Of a stretch of 15,563 nucleotides of DNA, positions 1-6,906 are shown in pieces; the first letter of the stretch is position 1; each line of letters opens with the position of its first letter. Position numbers and translations under genes: made by a program. This DNA comes from DAXETY01 sp051155755. GTDB lineage: Bacteria; Desulfobacterota; Desulfobacteria; Desulfobacterales; SG8-13. Location: NCBI GenBank assembly GCA_051155755.1, contig DAXETY010000050.1, forward strand, positions 1 to 15,563. Reading direction: 5' to 3'. The notes under the pieces are model-generated. The model was not told where the DNA came from. It saw only the letters and a program-made list of their open reading frames with translations, and ran no database searches.

Positions 1-16
1 CTGCTGCGACCTTTAG

Positions 17-50
17 ATCACTAGGGACGCCCATCACTAGGGACGCCCAT
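17..50. repeat. tandem partial duplication of the hairpin element's outer edge
   Basis: The string CTAGGGACGCCCAT occurs at 21-34 and again at 37-50, giving a period of 16 bp; with its flank the repeated unit is 18 bp (17-34 and 33-50, sharing two bases). The second copy is the outer end of the left arm of the palindromic element at 37-135. The first copy has no partner on the right side, so it looks like a slippage product, or the relic of a second element end next to the intact one. Confidence 0.85.
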
Positions 51-135
51 GTTTTTATGCGTTTCTTTTTGCCCGGCCCGTGTATGTAAAGTCAAATCAA
101 ATTCGAGAAACGCATAAAAACATGGGCGTCCCTAG
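37..135. repeat. palindromic hairpin element, copy A (REP/MITE-like)
   Basis: A perfect 29-bp inverted repeat: the left arm at 37-65 (from CTAGGGACGCCCATG to ATGCGTTTC) is the exact reverse complement of 107-135, with a 41-base AT-rich loop at 66-106. The right arm contains the TAG stop (132-134) of the minus-strand PdeM gene. Twenty-two of 26 aligned arm bases match copy B at 3333-3426, while the loops are unrelated. No ORF or transposase is inside, so any mobility would need an enzyme acting in trans. Perfect long arms around a short loop suggest a non-autonomous element such as a REP doublet (REPIN) or a hairpin recognised by a Y1 (IS200/RAYT-type) transposase; that assignment is inference. 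There is no long U-tract on the transcript of either strand, so it is not a classical terminator. Confidence 0.85.
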
Positions 136-794
136 TTTTGGATGGGGACGACTTCGTCGGCGGCGATGGCGTAGATGCGGTCGTCGGTGGTGGGCCGCAC
201 GACGGCATTGCCGGTGAAGCTGCCGAAGGCCGGCAGCAGGCCGCCGCTAAAGCCGAAGATGAAACACGGCAGAGTTTCGGACCAGCGGCCGGCGCCCCGC
301 AGGCGCACGGCGGGGTGCACGTGACCGGCCAGGTTGTAATCGGGTGCACCGGTGCCGGGACGGTGCGTAAACCAAAAGGGGCCCTCGGCCAGGTAGGGCG
401 CCACGGTGTCGATTCCAAACGCCGCTGGAATTTGGGCGGCGGCCGGATCGTGGTTGCCGGCGATCAGTACCAGGCACACCTCGGGCCAGGCGTTGCGCCA
501 CCGAACGAACCGGTTGCAAAAACCGGTGTCGGAGGGGTTCAGCGGGGCGTGAAACAAATCGCCCAGAAAAAGGATGCGAACGGCCCGGGTCTGCTGCAGC
601 AGCCGCCCCAGGCGTTCGAGGTCTTCGCGGGCGGTGCCCGGCGGCACCGGCACCCCCTGGGCGCGCAGGACCGACGGCTTTCCCAGGTGGGCATCGGCAA
701 CGATCAACGTCCGGGTTTCCTCCCAGAACACTGCCCGCTCGGCAAATAGCATCATGCGCTGTCCGCGCAGATCGATAGTCACCGCACTGGTCAT
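132..794 (-). CDS. pdeM: ligase-associated metallophosphoesterase PdeM
   Basis: A 220-residue calcineurin-like metallophosphoesterase and the last gene of the repair operon. Metal-binding motifs appear in the usual order: D34-A-H36, GD at 78-79, GNHD at 113-116, H144, and GHVH at 157-160. Family members are manganese-dependent nucleases/phosphodiesterases encoded beside an ATP-dependent ligase, an Lhr helicase and an exonuclease, and they are thought to process DNA or RNA ends during repair in the cytoplasm. An upstream in-frame start at 974 exists, but 794 was chosen: it gives the normal family length, puts the first beta strand near the N-terminus, and overlaps the helicase stop by 4 bp (ATGA), implying translational coupling. 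The TAG stop lies inside palindromic element A, so the last codons may have been reshaped by that insertion. Confidence 0.92.
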   Translation of the reverse strand: MTSAVTIDLRGQRMMLFAERAVFWEETRTLIVADAHLGKPSVLRAQGVPVPPGTAREDLERLGRLLQQTRAVRILFLGDLFHAPLNPSDTGFCNRFVRWRNAWPEVCLVLIAGNHDPAAAQIPAAFGIDTVAPYLAEGPFWFTHRPGTGAPDYNLAGHVHPAVRLRGAGRWSETLPCFIFGFSGGLLPAFGSFTGNAVVRPTTDDRIYAIAADEVVPIQN

Positions 795-3307
795 TGCGGG
801 GCCTCTTCCCGGGCGCGCTTTTCCAGCCGCACCTGCATGCGCTGCACCCGCTCGGACAATTTTTCGGAGCTCACCCGGGTGCGCAGGCGGTCCACCATCA
901 GGGGGAAGGCCAGCGGGGTCGGATGCGGCGGGTGCTCCAGGCAAATCCGGCTCTGTGCCATCCGCTGCAGGCAATCTTCCAGGCGCCGGAACTCGAGCTG
1001 ATTTTCCAGCACTTCACGCACGGACTGTTCCAGCAGCAGATTTTCGGGATCGTAGCGCTGAAACACATTGTAGAGCAGCCCGCTGGAAGCCTGCACCTGG
1101 CTGCCGGATTTGCGACGTCCCGGGTAGCCCTGAAACACGAGGCCGGCCACCCGGGCGACCTCGCGAAACTGCCGGCGGGCCATCTCGGATGCGTTCAGGC
1201 TCGCCAGAATGTCGGCCATCAGGTCCCCGGTGCGAAAAAGGGAGCCGTCTTCGACGGATGCCAGCGGGATTTCGCGGTCACAGAGCAGCTCCAGCCCGTA
1301 ATCGTTTACCGATACGGCGATACTGAGCGCCTCGATCTGCGCCAGGCGCCATGCCAGCAAGGCCCCCAGTCCCTCGTGGACCCGCCGGCCCTCGAAGGGA
1401 TACAGAAACAGGTGCCGGCCTTCGCGGGTCTGCAGGGATTCCACCAGGAGCTGCCGGCGGCCGGGAATGGCCGACCAGCGCTGCTGCAGTTCCAGCAGCG
1501 GGGCCACCGCGGCCAGCTCCGGATCGGCGGCGCCGCGGCCCCCGCGCACGACCTCGAGCCGTTCCCGCATGGCGGCTGCCAGCTGAGTCGAAAGCGGCAT
1601 GCGCCCGCCCAGCCACTGCGGCACCGCCCCCCTGCGGCGCCGGCCCAGGCGTACGAAAAGCGTCATATCGCGCATGCGGACGTACTCCAGCACCCGGCCG
1701 CCGAAAACAAAGCTGTCGCCTTTGCGAAGCCGGGCAACGAAGCGCTCTTCCACCGTCCCCAGCCGCCGCCCCTTGACGAACTTCACCGTGATGGCCGCAT
1801 CGCTGGTAATCGTGCCGATGCCGAGGCGATGCTGCCGGGCAACCTTCGGATCGACCACCACGTAGCGTCCGTTTTCGGGCACGACCCGGGCAAATTCCCG
1901 GTAGGCCCGCAGCGAAGGGCCGCCGGAGGCAACAAAATCCAGCGCCCAGTCGAACTCGCGGCGCGTTAGCTCGGCAAATGCCGCGCAGGTCCGCAATTCA
2001 TCGAACAGAGCTTCCGGTTCGAAGCCGTCGCACATGGCCGTGCTGACCAGGTGCTGAACCAGCAAGTCCAGCGGCAGGGTTACCGGCCGGCGGGGCTCGA
2101 TGCGCCCTTCCCGGATGGCATGGCGGACAGCGGCAATTTCAATCAGCTCCAGGGCATGGGTGGGGACGCAGAAAATGCGGCTGGCGGCGCCGGGGCGATG
2201 CCCGCTGCGACCGGCCCGCTGCAGCAGACGCGCCACGCCCTTGGGACTGCCGATCTGCAGCACCCGCTCTACCGGAGAAAAATCCACCCCCAGGTCGAGG
2301 CTGGAGGTGCAGACCACGCATTTGAGCACCCCTTCGCGCAGCTGCATTTCCACTGTTTCCCGCTCGTTGCGGTCCAGCGAGCCGTGATGCAGGCCCACGG
2401 CCGCCGACCACTCCGGCCGGCAGTCAACGATCGCCCGGTACCACATCTCGCATTGGGCGCGTGTGTTGGTAAATACCAGGGAGCTGCCGGCTTCTTCGAT
2501 CAGGCCCACGACCTGCGGCAGCAGCTTAAGCCCCAGGTGGCCGGCCCAGGGGAAGCGCTCGATCTCGCCGGGAATCACCGCCTCGATCTCGATGTCCTTG
2601 GGCAATTCGCCGCGGATCAGCCGGCCGGTGGCGGGCCGCCGCCCCAAAAGGGTCTGCATGGCGGCCTCCAGGTCGGCCATCGTGGCCGAAAGACCCCAGG
2701 TGCGAAGTGAGGCCACCCAAGTCCGCAGACGGGCCAGGGCCAGCTCCACCAGCACCCCGCGCTTGGAGCCCATCAGTTCGTGCCACTCGTCGACGACCAC
2801 CGCCTGCAGCGATGCGAAGCGATTGAAAGCCCCCGGGTAGGACAACATCAAAGACAGGCTCTCCGGCGTGGTCACCATCGCAGTTGGCAGCATGCGGTTT
2901 TGCAGCTGTTTGCGGGAGGCCGGCGTGTCGCCGGTGCGGGTTTCCACCGACCAGGCCGGCAGCAGATCGGCCGCCGGAGCGCGCAGTGCATCGGCGATAT
3001 CTGCCGCCAGGGCCCGCAATGGCGTGATCCACAGCACCTGCACCGGCACGCTGGATGCGCGCCCCCTTTTTAGCGCCGGCAGCGCCGGGTTGCGCAATGC
3101 CTCCAGGAGTGGACCGCCCCAGGCGGCGTAGGTTTTGCCGATGCCGGTGGGCGCGTGGATCAACCCGCTTTCACCAGCCAGATAGGCGTCCCAGGTCTGC
3201 TTCTGAAAATCCAACGGGGTCCACTGCCGGCCGGCAAACCAGTCCAGCAGCCGCTGCACGGCCGGTTCTGCGGTTGAATCGATTTTTTCACGTTTCACTG
3301 CGGCCAT
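791..3307 (-). CDS. ligase-associated DEXH-box DNA helicase (Lhr-Core type)
   Basis: A superfamily 2 ATP-dependent helicase of 838 residues. Visible motifs are Walker A APTGIGKT at 52-59, the DEXH box DEWH at 173-176, motif III SAT at 207-209, an SSLDLGVDF stretch near 335-343 (motif V region), and motif VI QRAGRSGH at 363-370. The remaining C-terminal half corresponds to the winged-helix and Lhr-specific region. Lhr-Core proteins are 3'-to-5' DNA translocases/helicases, and this short form (lacking the long C-terminal extension of full Lhr) is the one clustered with ligase, exonuclease and PdeM. The ATG at 3307 was preferred over an in-frame TTG at 3325; neither has a convincing Shine-Dalgarno sequence. 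Palindromic element B lies only 26 bp upstream and separates this gene from the ligase, so its expression may differ from that of the upstream pair. Confidence 0.93.
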   Translation of the reverse strand: MAAVKREKIDSTAEPAVQRLLDWFAGRQWTPLDFQKQTWDAYLAGESGLIHAPTGIGKTYAAWGGPLLEALRNPALPALKRGRASSVPVQVLWITPLRALAADIADALRAPAADLLPAWSVETRTGDTPASRKQLQNRMLPTAMVTTPESLSLMLSYPGAFNRFASLQAVVVDEWHELMGSKRGVLVELALARLRTWVASLRTWGLSATMADLEAAMQTLLGRRPATGRLIRGELPKDIEIEAVIPGEIERFPWAGHLGLKLLPQVVGLIEEAGSSLVFTNTRAQCEMWYRAIVDCRPEWSAAVGLHHGSLDRNERETVEMQLREGVLKCVVCTSSLDLGVDFSPVERVLQIGSPKGVARLLQRAGRSGHRPGAASRIFCVPTHALELIEIAAVRHAIREGRIEPRRPVTLPLDLLVQHLVSTAMCDGFEPEALFDELRTCAAFAELTRREFDWALDFVASGGPSLRAYREFARVVPENGRYVVVDPKVARQHRLGIGTITSDAAITVKFVKGRRLGTVEERFVARLRKGDSFVFGGRVLEYVRMRDMTLFVRLGRRRRGAVPQWLGGRMPLSTQLAAAMRERLEVVRGGRGAADPELAAVAPLLELQQRWSAIPGRRQLLVESLQTREGRHLFLYPFEGRRVHEGLGALLAWRLAQIEALSIAVSVNDYGLELLCDREIPLASVEDGSLFRTGDLMADILASLNASEMARRQFREVARVAGLVFQGYPGRRKSGSQVQASSGLLYNVFQRYDPENLLLEQSVREVLENQLEFRRLEDCLQRMAQSRICLEHPPHPTPLAFPLMVDRLRTRVSSEKLSERVQRMQVRLEKRAREEAPQ

Positions 3308-3332
3308 AGATATCAGCGTGTACAAAGTATAA

Positions 3333-3426
3333 AGGGGACGTCCATGAAATTATGCGTTTCTTGTATCCAGTTGCCTCCATTTATACGGACCGCCTATAGA
3401 AACGCATAATTTCATGGACGTCCCCT
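3333..3426. repeat. palindromic hairpin element, copy B, between ligase and helicase genes
   Basis: A perfect 29-bp inverted repeat: the arm at 3333-3361 (from AGGGGACGTCCATG to ATGCGTTTCT) is the reverse complement of 3398-3426, around a 36-base loop at 3362-3397. Relative to copy A the arms differ by one C/T and a TTT/AAA block, both compensated in the opposite arm. On the minus strand the outer 15 bases encode the last four ligase residues (RGRP) and its TGA stop at 3412-3414. The element fills most of the 104-base gap in an otherwise tightly coupled operon. In RNA it would form a very stable stem-loop able to block exonucleases or change translation of the downstream helicase. It is probably a non-autonomous mobile repeat. 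Confidence 0.87.
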
Positions 3427-5010
3427 GATTGGGAGCAGGGCGTTCAAGGTGTCCAGGGTGTCGACTTCTTCCAACGGTTTGTCGGTGCGCCAACGGGAAA
3501 TGCGCGGAAAGCGCACCGCAACACCGGACTTGTGCCGCGTGGAGGGCTGAATGCCTTCGAAGGCGATTTCGAAGACCAGCTCGGGTTTGACGGCCCGCAC
3601 CGGCCCGAATCGTTCGATGGTGTTGCGCTGCACGAAGCGGTCCACCCGCCGGATCTCCGCGTCGGTCAATCCGGAATAGGCCTTGGCAAACGGCACCAGG
3701 TTGTCGCCGTCGCGCACCGCGAAGGTGTAATCGGTGTAAAGGCCCGAGCGTCGTCCATGGCCCCGCTGGGCGTAGATCATGACCGCATCCACCGTAAAGG
3801 GGTCCACCTTCCACTTCCACCAGTCGCCGCGCCGTCGGCCGACCCCGTACACGGAGCTGCGGCGCTTCAGCATGAAACCTTCCGCGGCCCGGCTGCGGGC
3901 CTGCTCCCGCAACGCCGCCAGGGCGGCCCAGCTGCGGGCATCGATCTCGGGCGACGGCCGCAGGCGGGAGTCCTCCAGGCCCTCCAGCAGCGCGGTGAGC
4001 CGCTCGCGCCGCTGCTGCAGGGCACGGCTGCGGGCATCGCTGCCGCCGTCTTCCAGCAGATCGTAGGCCACCAGAATGACCGGCACCTCCTGCAGCAGAC
4101 GCCTGCCGACCTTTTTGCGGCCGATGCGGCGCTGCAACTCGGAAAACGGCAGCGGGCCGCCGTTTTTCCAGGCCAGAATTTCACCGTCGACGGCGGTGCC
4201 GTCGGGAAGCCGGCGACCGGCCTCGGCCAGTTCCGGATACGTACCGGTGACCATCTCCTCGCCACGGGACCAGACAAAAACCTGGCCGTCGCGCTGAATC
4301 AGCTGGCCGCGGATGCCGTCCCACTTCCATTCGACCTGCCAGTCGGCCGGATCGCCGAGCTGTTCGACAGGTCCCTCCAGCGGATAGGCCAGGTAAAAGG
4401 GATAGGGCCGGCTGATGTCGGCGTCGCGAGTGTCGGGAGACAGCAGCCGGTGGAAAAACCGCTCCGACGGCTGCCAGTGTCCCATGAGCCGATGGGCGAT
4501 CACGGCCGCCTCGATGCCGCTGACTTCGGCCAGGGCCCGGACCACCAGTTTCTGGGAAACGCCGACCCGGAAACCACCGGTGATCAGCTTGTTCCACACG
4601 AAACGCTGGGAGGTATCCATTTCCTTCCAGGCGGTTTCGATTTCCCGGCGCTGATCCTCCTGCTCGAGCGTTCGCAACGGCAACAGCCGCTCTTCGACCC
4701 AGTGGTGCATCGGCAACCGGCTGCTTTGACCGGAAGGCGGCAGCAGCAGTGTGATGGTTTCGGCCAGGTCGCCCACCACGTCGTAGGAGGCCTCAAACAG
4801 CCATTCCGGAACCTCGGCCAGCTCAGCGGCCCACTCCATCAGCCGCCGGGCCGGTAGGACCTGGCGGGGCTTGCGGCCGATCAGAAAGGAAACCGTCCAG
4901 GCGGCATCTTCGGCCGGCGCCTGCCGAAAATAGGCCGCCAGGGCATCCACCTTGCGATTGGTGCTGTTGGTTTCGTCCAGTGCGGTAAACAAGTCGGCAA
5001 ATGCTTTCAT
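3412..5010 (-). CDS. ATP-dependent DNA ligase (repair-cluster type)
   Basis: A 532-residue ATP-dependent DNA ligase that seals nicks through a lysyl-AMP intermediate. Nucleotidyltransferase motif I is KWDGIR with the catalytic lysine at K229. Motif III is VDGE at 274-277, motif IV is EGFMLK at 377-382, and motif V is the WWKWKVDP stretch at 397-404. An N-terminal DNA-binding domain covers roughly residues 1-200 and an OB-fold domain roughly 405-525. The start at 5010 overlaps the exonuclease stop by 4 bp (ATGA). The same frame stays open upstream to about 5979, but that part is antisense-of-frame noise over the exonuclease gene. The final residues RGRP and the stop come from palindromic element B. 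If the 94-bp element is removed on paper, the frame runs about 14 codons further and ends 20 bases inside the helicase gene, so the native C-terminus was probably different. Confidence 0.94.
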   Translation of the reverse strand: MKAFADLFTALDETNSTNRKVDALAAYFRQAPAEDAAWTVSFLIGRKPRQVLPARRLMEWAAELAEVPEWLFEASYDVVGDLAETITLLLPPSGQSSRLPMHHWVEERLLPLRTLEQEDQRREIETAWKEMDTSQRFVWNKLITGGFRVGVSQKLVVRALAEVSGIEAAVIAHRLMGHWQPSERFFHRLLSPDTRDADISRPYPFYLAYPLEGPVEQLGDPADWQVEWKWDGIRGQLIQRDGQVFVWSRGEEMVTGTYPELAEAGRRLPDGTAVDGEILAWKNGGPLPFSELQRRIGRKKVGRRLLQEVPVILVAYDLLEDGGSDARSRALQQRRERLTALLEGLEDSRLRPSPEIDARSWAALAALREQARSRAAEGFMLKRRSSVYGVGRRRGDWWKWKVDPFTVDAVMIYAQRGHGRRSGLYTDYTFAVRDGDNLVPFAKAYSGLTDAEIRRVDRFVQRNTIERFGPVRAVKPELVFEIAFEGIQPSTRHKSGVAVRFPRISRWRTDKPLEEVDTLDTLNALLPIRGRP

Positions 5011-6044
5011 GCGGAATCCGTTGGTTGCCGTTGGTCCCCCTCCTCCGGGACTTCGTCGTCGGTTTCGCCCGTAAACCGTGTCGCCAGCACCTCGGTGCGA
5101 TATCCGCGCTCCTGCAGCCAGCGGGCATACTCTGCGGCATAGCCGTGGGTGGTCCACACGGTCCGGGCGCCGGTGGCGGCCACGGCCCGGTTCAAACCGT
5201 CCCAGTCGGCGTGATCGGAAAGCACGAATCCGCGGTCCACCGCCCGGCGCCGGCGGTGTCCGCGAATCTGCATCCACCCCGACGCAAACGCCTTGGCACG
5301 CGACGGAAAGCGTCGCAGCCACCCTGGATTGTCGGCCGACGGCGGTGCGATCACCAGCGCTCCGGTAAAATCTTTGCGGGATTCGGCCTGGCCGACTTGG
5401 CGGGTCGACGCCAGGCGGATGCCGGCATCCCGGTAGATGCGGTTGAAGGTCTCCACGGCTCCGTGGGTGAATATGGGACCGATATTTTCGTCCAGGCCGG
5501 CCAGCAGCCGCTGGGCTTTGCCCAGGGCATAGGCATACAGAATCGAGGTGCGTCCCTGCTGCCGGTTGCGGCGCCACCAGGCGTTGATTTCCGCAAAGAC
5601 CTCCGTTTGAGACCGCCAGCGGAACACGGGCAGCCCGAAGGTGGACTCGGTGATAAACGTGTGGCAGCGCAGCGGCTCGAAGCCCGCGCAGGTCGCGTCC
5701 GGTTCGGTTTTGTAATCGCCGGAAACGACCCAGACTTCGCCGCCGGCTTCGATGCGAACCTGGGCCGAGCCCAGGATGTGTCCGGAGGGATGCAGCGAAA
5801 TCGAAACTCCATTGTGACGAAGCGTTTCTCCGTAAGGCAGGGACTGCAGATGCGCCGCGGCGTGGATGCGGCGTTGCACCACGCCGGCGCCTTCGGCGCT
5901 GCACAGATAGCTGTCCGACCCCGCGCGGGTGTGATCGCCGTGACCGTGGGTAATCACGGCCCGCTTGACCGGCCGCCATGGATCGATGTAAAAATCACCG
6001 GCAGGGCAGTACAGTCCGTTATCGGTGAGGTTAACCAGCGGCAT
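5007..6044 (-). CDS. ligase-associated DNA exonuclease (metallo-beta-lactamase/beta-CASP fold)
   Basis: A 345-residue metallo-beta-lactamase-fold nuclease related to the SNM1/beta-CASP group and the first gene of the repair operon. The metal-binding signature H33-x-H35-x-D37-H38 (THGHGDH) is followed by H89 in HPSGHILG, D110 in VSGDYKTEPD, SDHADW at 276-281 and TTHG at 298-301. The family's typical opening GLYCPAGDFYIDPW is at residues 10-23. The ATG at 6044 was chosen because homologs begin about ten residues before that motif; an alternative ATG at 6095 would add 17 residues. A GGAG lies about 13 bases before 6044, an imperfect spacing. The tail is acidic (TDDEVPEEGD). Its stop overlaps the ligase start by 4 bp. 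It likely trims DNA ends before ligation. Confidence 0.9.
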   Translation of the reverse strand: MPLVNLTDNGLYCPAGDFYIDPWRPVKRAVITHGHGDHTRAGSDSYLCSAEGAGVVQRRIHAAAHLQSLPYGETLRHNGVSISLHPSGHILGSAQVRIEAGGEVWVVSGDYKTEPDATCAGFEPLRCHTFITESTFGLPVFRWRSQTEVFAEINAWWRRNRQQGRTSILYAYALGKAQRLLAGLDENIGPIFTHGAVETFNRIYRDAGIRLASTRQVGQAESRKDFTGALVIAPPSADNPGWLRRFPSRAKAFASGWMQIRGHRRRRAVDRGFVLSDHADWDGLNRAVAATGARTVWTTHGYAAEYARWLQERGYRTEVLATRFTGETDDEVPEEGDQRQPTDSA

Positions 6045-6132
6045 GTCGAAAATCGGTCTCCGGTTTGAACGCGTAAAAGTAAGGAATTCCCGCATATTTT
6101 CGGTAGCGGGCTCAGGGGCGCATTAAAGACGT

Positions 6133-6160
6133 AACATAATCTCCGAACCGGGGTTTGCAA
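6133..6160 (-). promoter_or_regulatory. candidate sigma70-like promoter for the repair operon
   Basis: On the minus strand, TTGCAA (6155-6160) and TATGTT (6133-6138) are separated by 16 bp, each matching four of six consensus bases. Transcription would start a few bases before 6130, upstream of the exonuclease gene. TTGCAA is its own reverse complement and also serves the candidate rightward promoter. No LexA-type operator was recognised nearby. Confidence 0.35.
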
Positions 6161-6182
6161 CGGCGCACATGGGTCTTATACA
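6155..6182 (+). promoter_or_regulatory. candidate sigma70-like promoter for the MoaD-like gene
   Basis: On the plus strand, TTGCAA (6155-6160) and TATACA (6177-6182) are separated by 16 bp, each matching four of six consensus bases. It lies about 55 bases upstream of the MoaD-like start. Its -35 box is the same six bases as that of the leftward candidate. Confidence 0.35.
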
Positions 6183-6237
6183 TTCACAGAAACTTGCCGG
6201 AATCGAAATCCATCAATCGTCATTGGGGAAAAAATCC

Positions 6238-6474
6238 ATGAAAGTCGAAGTGAAATGCTTTGCCATGCTGTCCGAGGCCGAGGGGTGCAATTATGCCGGC
6301 AGCACGCCCTGTGAAATCTCCGAGGGTCACACCGTCGAAGATCTCATGAAAACCCTGGGGGTCGATCCGGCCGCCGTGCACCTGATTTTCGTCAACGGCC
6401 GGCGGCGTGAAGCCGACACCGTGCTGGCCGAAGGCGACCGCGTGGCACTGGCACCGGCCGTATTCGGCATGTAA
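6238..6474 (+). CDS. MoaD/ThiS-like beta-grasp protein without C-terminal Gly-Gly
   Basis: A 78-residue ubiquitin-like (beta-grasp) protein. The order of segments fits MoaD/ThiS: strand MKVEVKCFAML, a helix around HTVEDLMKTLGV, the hallmark FVNGRR at 51-56, then ADTVLAEGDRVAL before the C-terminus. MoaD and ThiS normally end in Gly-Gly, which is adenylated and thiocarboxylated to carry sulfur for molybdopterin or thiazole synthesis. This protein instead ends ALAPAVFGM, with one glycine followed by methionine, so sulfur-carrier activity is doubtful unless the end is processed. The start at 6238 is favoured by GGGGA eight bases upstream; an in-frame start at 6169 would add an unlikely 23-residue leader. 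No moa or thi gene is adjacent, and a small Cys-rich protein follows on the same strand. Confidence 0.82.
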   Translation: MKVEVKCFAMLSEAEGCNYAGSTPCEISEGHTVEDLMKTLGVDPAAVHLIFVNGRRREADTVLAEGDRVALAPAVFGM

Positions 6475-6556
6475 TCCGCACGACTCCCGGGCTGTTTTTC
6501 ATCTGTCCGGGTATGCCACGATCCGGATCATGCAATCAAATGGAGGGGAAAGGTCC

Positions 6557-6820
6557 ATGAAAGACAAGTGGGAAGAGGTCCTAGAGTGCGCCATCGAATG
6601 CGCCCGCTGCGGCAAACCGATGGGCGATGAAAGTCAGCGCATCCTCTCGGTGTACGATCACCAGCCGATATGCATGGAGTGCAAGCAGCAGGAAGAGCAG
6701 CGCCCGGACTACGAAGAGGTGTCCCGCAACATGATCGGCCAGTGCATGGTCGACACAGAACTGCAGATGAGCGATCCGGGCGGATATTGCTATCATCACT
6801 TCTATCCGTTCAAATGTTAG
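6557..6820 (+). CDS. small Cys4 zinc-ribbon-like protein, unknown function
   Basis: An 87-residue protein with a strong Shine-Dalgarno (GGAGGGGAAAGG) just before the ATG. Two CxxC knuckles, C15-x2-C18 and C39-x2-C42, are 20 residues apart, typical of a treble-clef or zinc-ribbon fold; C11 adds a further cysteine. After an acidic linker, the C-terminal part is again rich in possible ligands: C63, C78, H80, H81 and the terminal C87 (ending YHHFYPFKC). I do not recognise a named family. It lies 82 bases after the MoaD-like gene on the same strand and may be co-transcribed with it. The last block could bind a second metal or form disulfides. Starts further upstream in frame lack this ribosome site. 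Confidence 0.75.
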   Translation: MKDKWEEVLECAIECARCGKPMGDESQRILSVYDHQPICMECKQQEEQRPDYEEVSRNMIGQCMVDTELQMSDPGGYCYHHFYPFKC

Positions 6821-6906
6821 CTTGTGTCCATCCAGAAATGGTCCGTTTTCCGCCGTGGGACAGGGATGCGGCGGCGGGCGGCACCGGTTTCGCGTGAGGT
6901 GATGGC

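Noticed and set aside
37..135. Element A as a rho-independent terminator of the repair operon
   Set aside because: The stem is far longer than typical, the loop is 41 bases, no U-tract follows, and a related copy lies inside the operon where termination would silence the helicase.
795..974. N-terminal extension of PdeM to 974
   Set aside because: Pro/Ala/Gly-rich translation of the helicase 3' end; the family length and the ATGA overlap support 794.
794..1969. Long plus-strand open frames over the repair operon (also 3532-4857 and 5001-6068)
   Set aside because: Antisense shadows of high-GC genes: no domain motifs, no ribosome sites, biased composition (Gln/His/Pro/Arg).
37..3426. CRISPR-like or composite-transposon interpretation of the two hairpin copies
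   Set aside because: Only two copies 3.3 kb apart with genes between them, no spacer pattern, no transposase or terminal duplication linking them as one unit.
4997..5979. Upstream extension of the ligase frame giving an 855-residue protein
   Set aside because: The extension covers the exonuclease gene in another frame, has Arg/Pro/Ser-rich composition, and the ATG at 5010 forms an ATGA overlap with the exonuclease stop.
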